DNA of 43,374 nucleotides from Verrucomicrobiaceae bacterium (GTDB lineage Bacteria; Verrucomicrobiota; Verrucomicrobiia; Verrucomicrobiales; Verrucomicrobiaceae): contig JAGKWZ010000015.1 of the NCBI GenBank assembly GCA_021151605.1, forward strand, positions 1 to 43,374, given 5' to 3'. The position numbers and the translations under genes are program-made. The stretch's first letter is position 1, and each line of letters opens with the position of its first letter. Below, in pieces: positions 40,946-43,374 of this stretch. The notes beneath the pieces were generated by a model. It saw only the letters and a program-made list of their open reading frames with translations, had not been told where the DNA came from and did not search any database.

Positions 40946-42967
40946 TTAATTCGTGGATGGCAGGGGCTTGGCGATCTCTTCCTTCGGCGGAAGGATGGTG
41001 ACGCGCAAGCGGTGAACCACACCGTCAAACGGTGTGCTATTTGGGAAGTCTTTCTGGCTCAGGGGGCCGAAGCTCTGCCCCACCCCCAGGCCAGCCTTGG
41101 GCTGCTCCGGAAATCCAGCCGCATAGGGCGCATTCGCCAGCATCTCACTACGGCCTGGCACAGCGAGAGACATGAGCCCGTCGGCATCCATGCCGGCTCG
41201 GACATGGCTGGTGCCTTTTTGGAGGCCATCTCCGACGACGGAGGTGGCCACGCCGTCTTTAAAAACACTCAGAGTCGGCTTTCCCGCCACGAGGTGAAAG
41301 GCATAGCCCAGCTTGGCATCGCCTTGGCTAACTAGAGTACTGTCGGCATCCACGCGCGGATCGTATTCAAAGGAAGTCTCAATGAAGATGCCACGCCCTG
41401 TGATCTCAGGTGACTCGGCGGCCGTGAGTTCATCCCCCGGCTGGAGTTTGAGATGAATGGAGCCGTCAGGGCTGGGCGCGGTGGCGATCTCATCCACCGG
41501 GCGGGAGGCGCGCTGAAAGACTTCTGGGAAGAAGGTGGCGATGTCCTTTTTCAGCAGATCGTTCGAAGGAGCGGCGGCCACATTGTTCCATTCGTGGGGG
41601 TCGGAGTGGTGATCGTATAGCTCCTCACTGCCGTCTGCGTAGCGAATGTAGCGCCACTGATCGGTGCGCGCCGCATAACTGACCTGGGCACCACCGCCCA
41701 TGACCGTGACCGCCGGACGCGGGCTCTTAGCCGCCGGGTCACGCAGCAGGGGGGCAAGGCTGGTGCCGTCGAGGTGGGCAGGAGCTTTCGTTTTCGTCAG
41801 ATCGCAGAGCGTCGGGTAGAGATCGATCAGCGAGACCGGCTCCGCGCTTACCGTGTCAGGCTGGGTCACGCCAGGAGCCAGGATGCTCAGGGGCACGCGT
41901 GTGGCTTCCTCCCAGAGCTTGCCTTTGTGCCATAGGTTCTTCTCCCCGAGGTACCAGCCGTGGTCAGAGGTGAAGACGACGATCGTGTTCTTCGCGTTTG
42001 GGCCAGTTTCCAGTGCCTCGATCACGCGTCCGAGCATGGCATCACAAAAGGCTACGCTTGCGAGATAGGCCTGAACCGCCTCCTTCCACTTGCCGCCCTT
42101 CACGATCTCGTCGTGGTGGCTGCCCGGCTTGTCATGGTTTTTGGCAAAGGCAGGCACGTCCGCCAGATCATCTGCCTTCACCTCCGGGAGCTGGATCGAG
42201 TCGATGGGGAACAGGTCAAAGAAAGCCTTTGGCACATACCAGGGCGAGTGGGGGCGATACAGCCCCACGGCGAGGAAGAAGGGCTTGCTGCTCTTCTTGC
42301 GTAATTGATCCGAGGCCCAGGAAACCACCGCGCCGTCATCGGTCAGTTCGTCGGGGACATTGATTTGGCCCCAATCCCAATGCCAGATGTTCAAGCCATT
42401 GAAGTTCTGGCCGGTATGCACTGGCAGATCCGGGATCTGCGTGCCCACCTCTGGGAAGCGCACATCCCAGGCCGCATCCAGCTCAAAGCCGCGCCGCCCG
42501 CCATGCCATCCAGTCAGTTTCCCCTCGGGTCCGCCATGGTTCGCGTGGAAGATCTTTCCCCCCGCCGCTGTGGCATAACCCAGCGCCTTGAAGTGCTCCG
42601 GCAGCGTCGGTTTACCTGCGATCTGCACACTGCGTCGCCAGTCCTGTTCATTGCCAAAGACGCCGCTGGTGGAGGGCATCATCCCAGTCATCAGAGACGT
42701 GCGGGAGGGATTGCACAGCGCGTAGTTGCAGTGCGCGTTTGTGAAGCGCATCCCCAGCTTCGCCAGCCGGTCCATGTTCGGTGTCTTCGCTTGCGGGTGC
42801 CCGCCCATCCAGCCCACGTAATCCCGGAGATCATCCGCCACGATAAATAGCACACTCGGCTTCCCAGAGGCGCTCGCACTGCGCCGCTTCGAGGACTTCG
42901 TCGCCGCATCTAGCGGCAAGATTTGCAAACAGAGAAAAACGAGAAGGAGGAAGCGCGGGGGAGGCAT
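40946..42967 (-). CDS. Exported sulfatase (iduronate-2-sulfatase-like) with C-terminal beta-sandwich domain
   Basis: This 673-residue protein starts at the ATG at 42967, where a signal peptide begins (MPPPRFLLLVFLCLQILPLDA). The formylglycine motif is C85-NPSRTSLMTG, and the metal-binding start is VLFIVADDLRDYVG. FTSDHGWYLGEKNLWHKGKLWEEATRVPL and YDHHSDPHEWNNVA follow the iduronate-2-sulfatase pattern. After the sulfatase fold (about 30-475), a further 200 residues (IFIETSFEYDPRVD...VVHRLRVTILP) look like a concanavalin/LamG-type sandwich. It probably removes sulfate from sulfated polysaccharide outside the cytoplasm. Activity needs a formylglycine-generating or anaerobic maturase enzyme, which is not in the window. 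A longer reading from 43015 would place 16 non-signal residues in front. Confidence 0.93.
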   Translation of the reverse strand: MPPPRFLLLVFLCLQILPLDAATKSSKRRSASASGKPSVLFIVADDLRDYVGWMGGHPQAKTPNMDRLAKLGMRFTNAHCNYALCNPSRTSLMTGMMPSTSGVFGNEQDWRRSVQIAGKPTLPEHFKALGYATAAGGKIFHANHGGPEGKLTGWHGGRRGFELDAAWDVRFPEVGTQIPDLPVHTGQNFNGLNIWHWDWGQINVPDELTDDGAVVSWASDQLRKKSSKPFFLAVGLYRPHSPWYVPKAFFDLFPIDSIQLPEVKADDLADVPAFAKNHDKPGSHHDEIVKGGKWKEAVQAYLASVAFCDAMLGRVIEALETGPNAKNTIVVFTSDHGWYLGEKNLWHKGKLWEEATRVPLSILAPGVTQPDTVSAEPVSLIDLYPTLCDLTKTKAPAHLDGTSLAPLLRDPAAKSPRPAVTVMGGGAQVSYAARTDQWRYIRYADGSEELYDHHSDPHEWNNVAAAPSNDLLKKDIATFFPEVFQRASRPVDEIATAPSPDGSIHLKLQPGDELTAAESPEITGRGIFIETSFEYDPRVDADSTLVSQGDAKLGYAFHLVAGKPTLSVFKDGVATSVVGDGLQKGTSHVRAGMDADGLMSLAVPGRSEMLANAPYAAGFPEQPKAGLGVGQSFGPLSQKDFPNSTPFDGVVHRLRVTILPPKEEIAKPLPSTN

Positions 42968-43070
42968 CGTCCGTACTTGAGCATCCGCCTGCCTTTCATG
43001 CAAACTTTGAAACAAGGCGAGCAGGTCTGGTGGCTGGGCAGTGATCTTCGTGTCTGCCGCCGCTGCTTTA

Positions 43071-43108
43071 CAAAAAGAAAAAGGCTCCGATTCTTGCGAA
43101 TGGGAGCC
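43071..43108 (-). terminator. Rho-independent terminator for the incomplete minus-strand gene at the window end
   Basis: The stem GGCTCC (43083-43088) pairs with GGAGCC (43103-43108); after a G-G mismatch it continues as ATTC/GAAT around a TTGC loop. On the minus strand it is followed by a T-rich run (A-rich at 43071-43082). It lies 28 bases after the stop at 43136. Confidence 0.85.
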
Positions 43109-43135
43109 GTGGAGGTGCTTCAGCCTAAGTTGGGG

Positions 43136-43374
43136 TCAATTGAAAGGCACACGGAAGATCTCACCTGTGTCTGGATCTTTGGCTTTAGAACCTGGGCGGA
43201 GGCCTTCGACAGAGATGACTTTCGTGGGATCCTTGGGGCTGTAAACGTATCCAGGCTTGCCTGGGACACCCCGAGCAAAGGGAACATCACCTGGAACTGG
43301 AGGTGTCACAGCGGGTGGTGGAGTGCCGACACCAGGAACTGGAGGAACGGTGCCGGAAACAGGCGGTGTGGCAG
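43136..43374 (-). CDS. C-terminal part of a Pro-rich protein with the GYVxSP...VxGLxPGSK...FRVP domain (5' end outside window)
   Basis: The open frame on the minus strand runs from the right edge to the TGA at 43136-43138, about 79 residues. It begins with a Pro/Val-rich linker (PPVPGVGTPPPAVTPPVPG) and ends with GKPGYVYSPKDPTK, then SVEGLRPGSKAKDPDTGEIFRVPFN. This is the same module found twice in the lipoprotein at 26351-27136, in the same place relative to the C-terminus. Here the Cys of CPYTGK is replaced (KDPDTGE). It is probably also an exported or lipidated protein, but the N-terminus is not in the window. Confidence 0.85.
   Translation of the reverse strand, partial: ATPPVSGTVPPVPGVGTPPPAVTPPVPGDVPFARGVPGKPGYVYSPKDPTKVISVEGLRPGSKAKDPDTGEIFRVPFN

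Noticed and set aside
1..43374. tRNA, rRNA, CRISPR arrays, integrase, transposase or phage genes
   Set aside because: Looked for by eye on both strands; no cloverleaf-ending gene, spaced direct-repeat array, or DDE/tyrosine recombinase motif was found.

Overview
The window looks like chromosomal DNA from a Verrucomicrobiota bacterium, most like the Verrucomicrobiaceae (Prosthecobacter/Verrucomicrobium type). This rests on the gene repertoire: a 1267-residue 'membrane-bound dehydrogenase'/HEAT/cytochrome c protein typical of the PVC group, an exported formylglycine sulfatase, an acetylxylan-esterase-like hydrolase, a DMFA2-like protein, large PAS-rich hybrid kinases, and palindromic repeats both between and inside genes. 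No rRNA or tRNA gene, CRISPR array, transposase or phage gene was recognised. The taxonomic call is inference.

Layout. 1-5.7 kb: a small Cys4 zinc-motif protein and a NarL-type response regulator face a 1523-residue hybrid histidine kinase with a C-terminal Hpt domain. 5.7-6.65 kb: AT-richer, gene-poor DNA. 6.65-9.6 kb: a membrane acyltransferase between two copies of a 25-bp repeat, then a Cfa/coclaurine-N-methyltransferase-like enzyme and an exported TPR protein resembling eukaryotic RMDN proteins. 9.6-11.4 kb: an unrecognised gene, a SixA-type phosphatase and a 25-residue membrane peptide on the opposite strand. 11.5-17.6 kb: four co-directional, mostly exported hydrolase-type genes (DMFA2-like, M19 dipeptidase-like, esterase, metallo-beta-lactamase fold). 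17.6-19.0 kb: DUF2062 and uppP on the minus strand. 19.2-22.3 kb: an HtrA/Deg-type protease followed by a paralogue that has lost its catalytic residues. 22.4-27.1 kb: the giant PVC cytochrome protein and a lipoprotein, minus strand. 27.3-33.1 kb: rlmH and two large sensor kinases. 33.4-39.5 kb: a CPA2-type antiporter and a TolC / membrane-fusion / ABC-ATPase efflux operon with no permease gene beside it. 39.6-43.4 kb: an unrecognised gene, a repeat-bearing gap, queD, a sulfatase and the end of a second protein carrying the same short C-terminal motif as the lipoprotein.

How the genes fit together. The themes are multi-step phosphorelay signalling, envelope maintenance (UppP, HtrA pair, TolC-type exporter, acyltransferase) and extracellular breakdown of polymers or esters. 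The most unusual structural signal is palindromic DNA. Large imperfect inverted repeats lie between convergent genes and also sit inside two long coding sequences, where they keep the frame open and add low-complexity peptide segments. The most interesting protein-level signals are the protease/pseudoprotease pair, the permease-less export operon, the RMDN-like protein, the 25-residue membrane peptide, and a short repeated GY(V)xSP...VDVxGLxPGxxV...FRVP domain.
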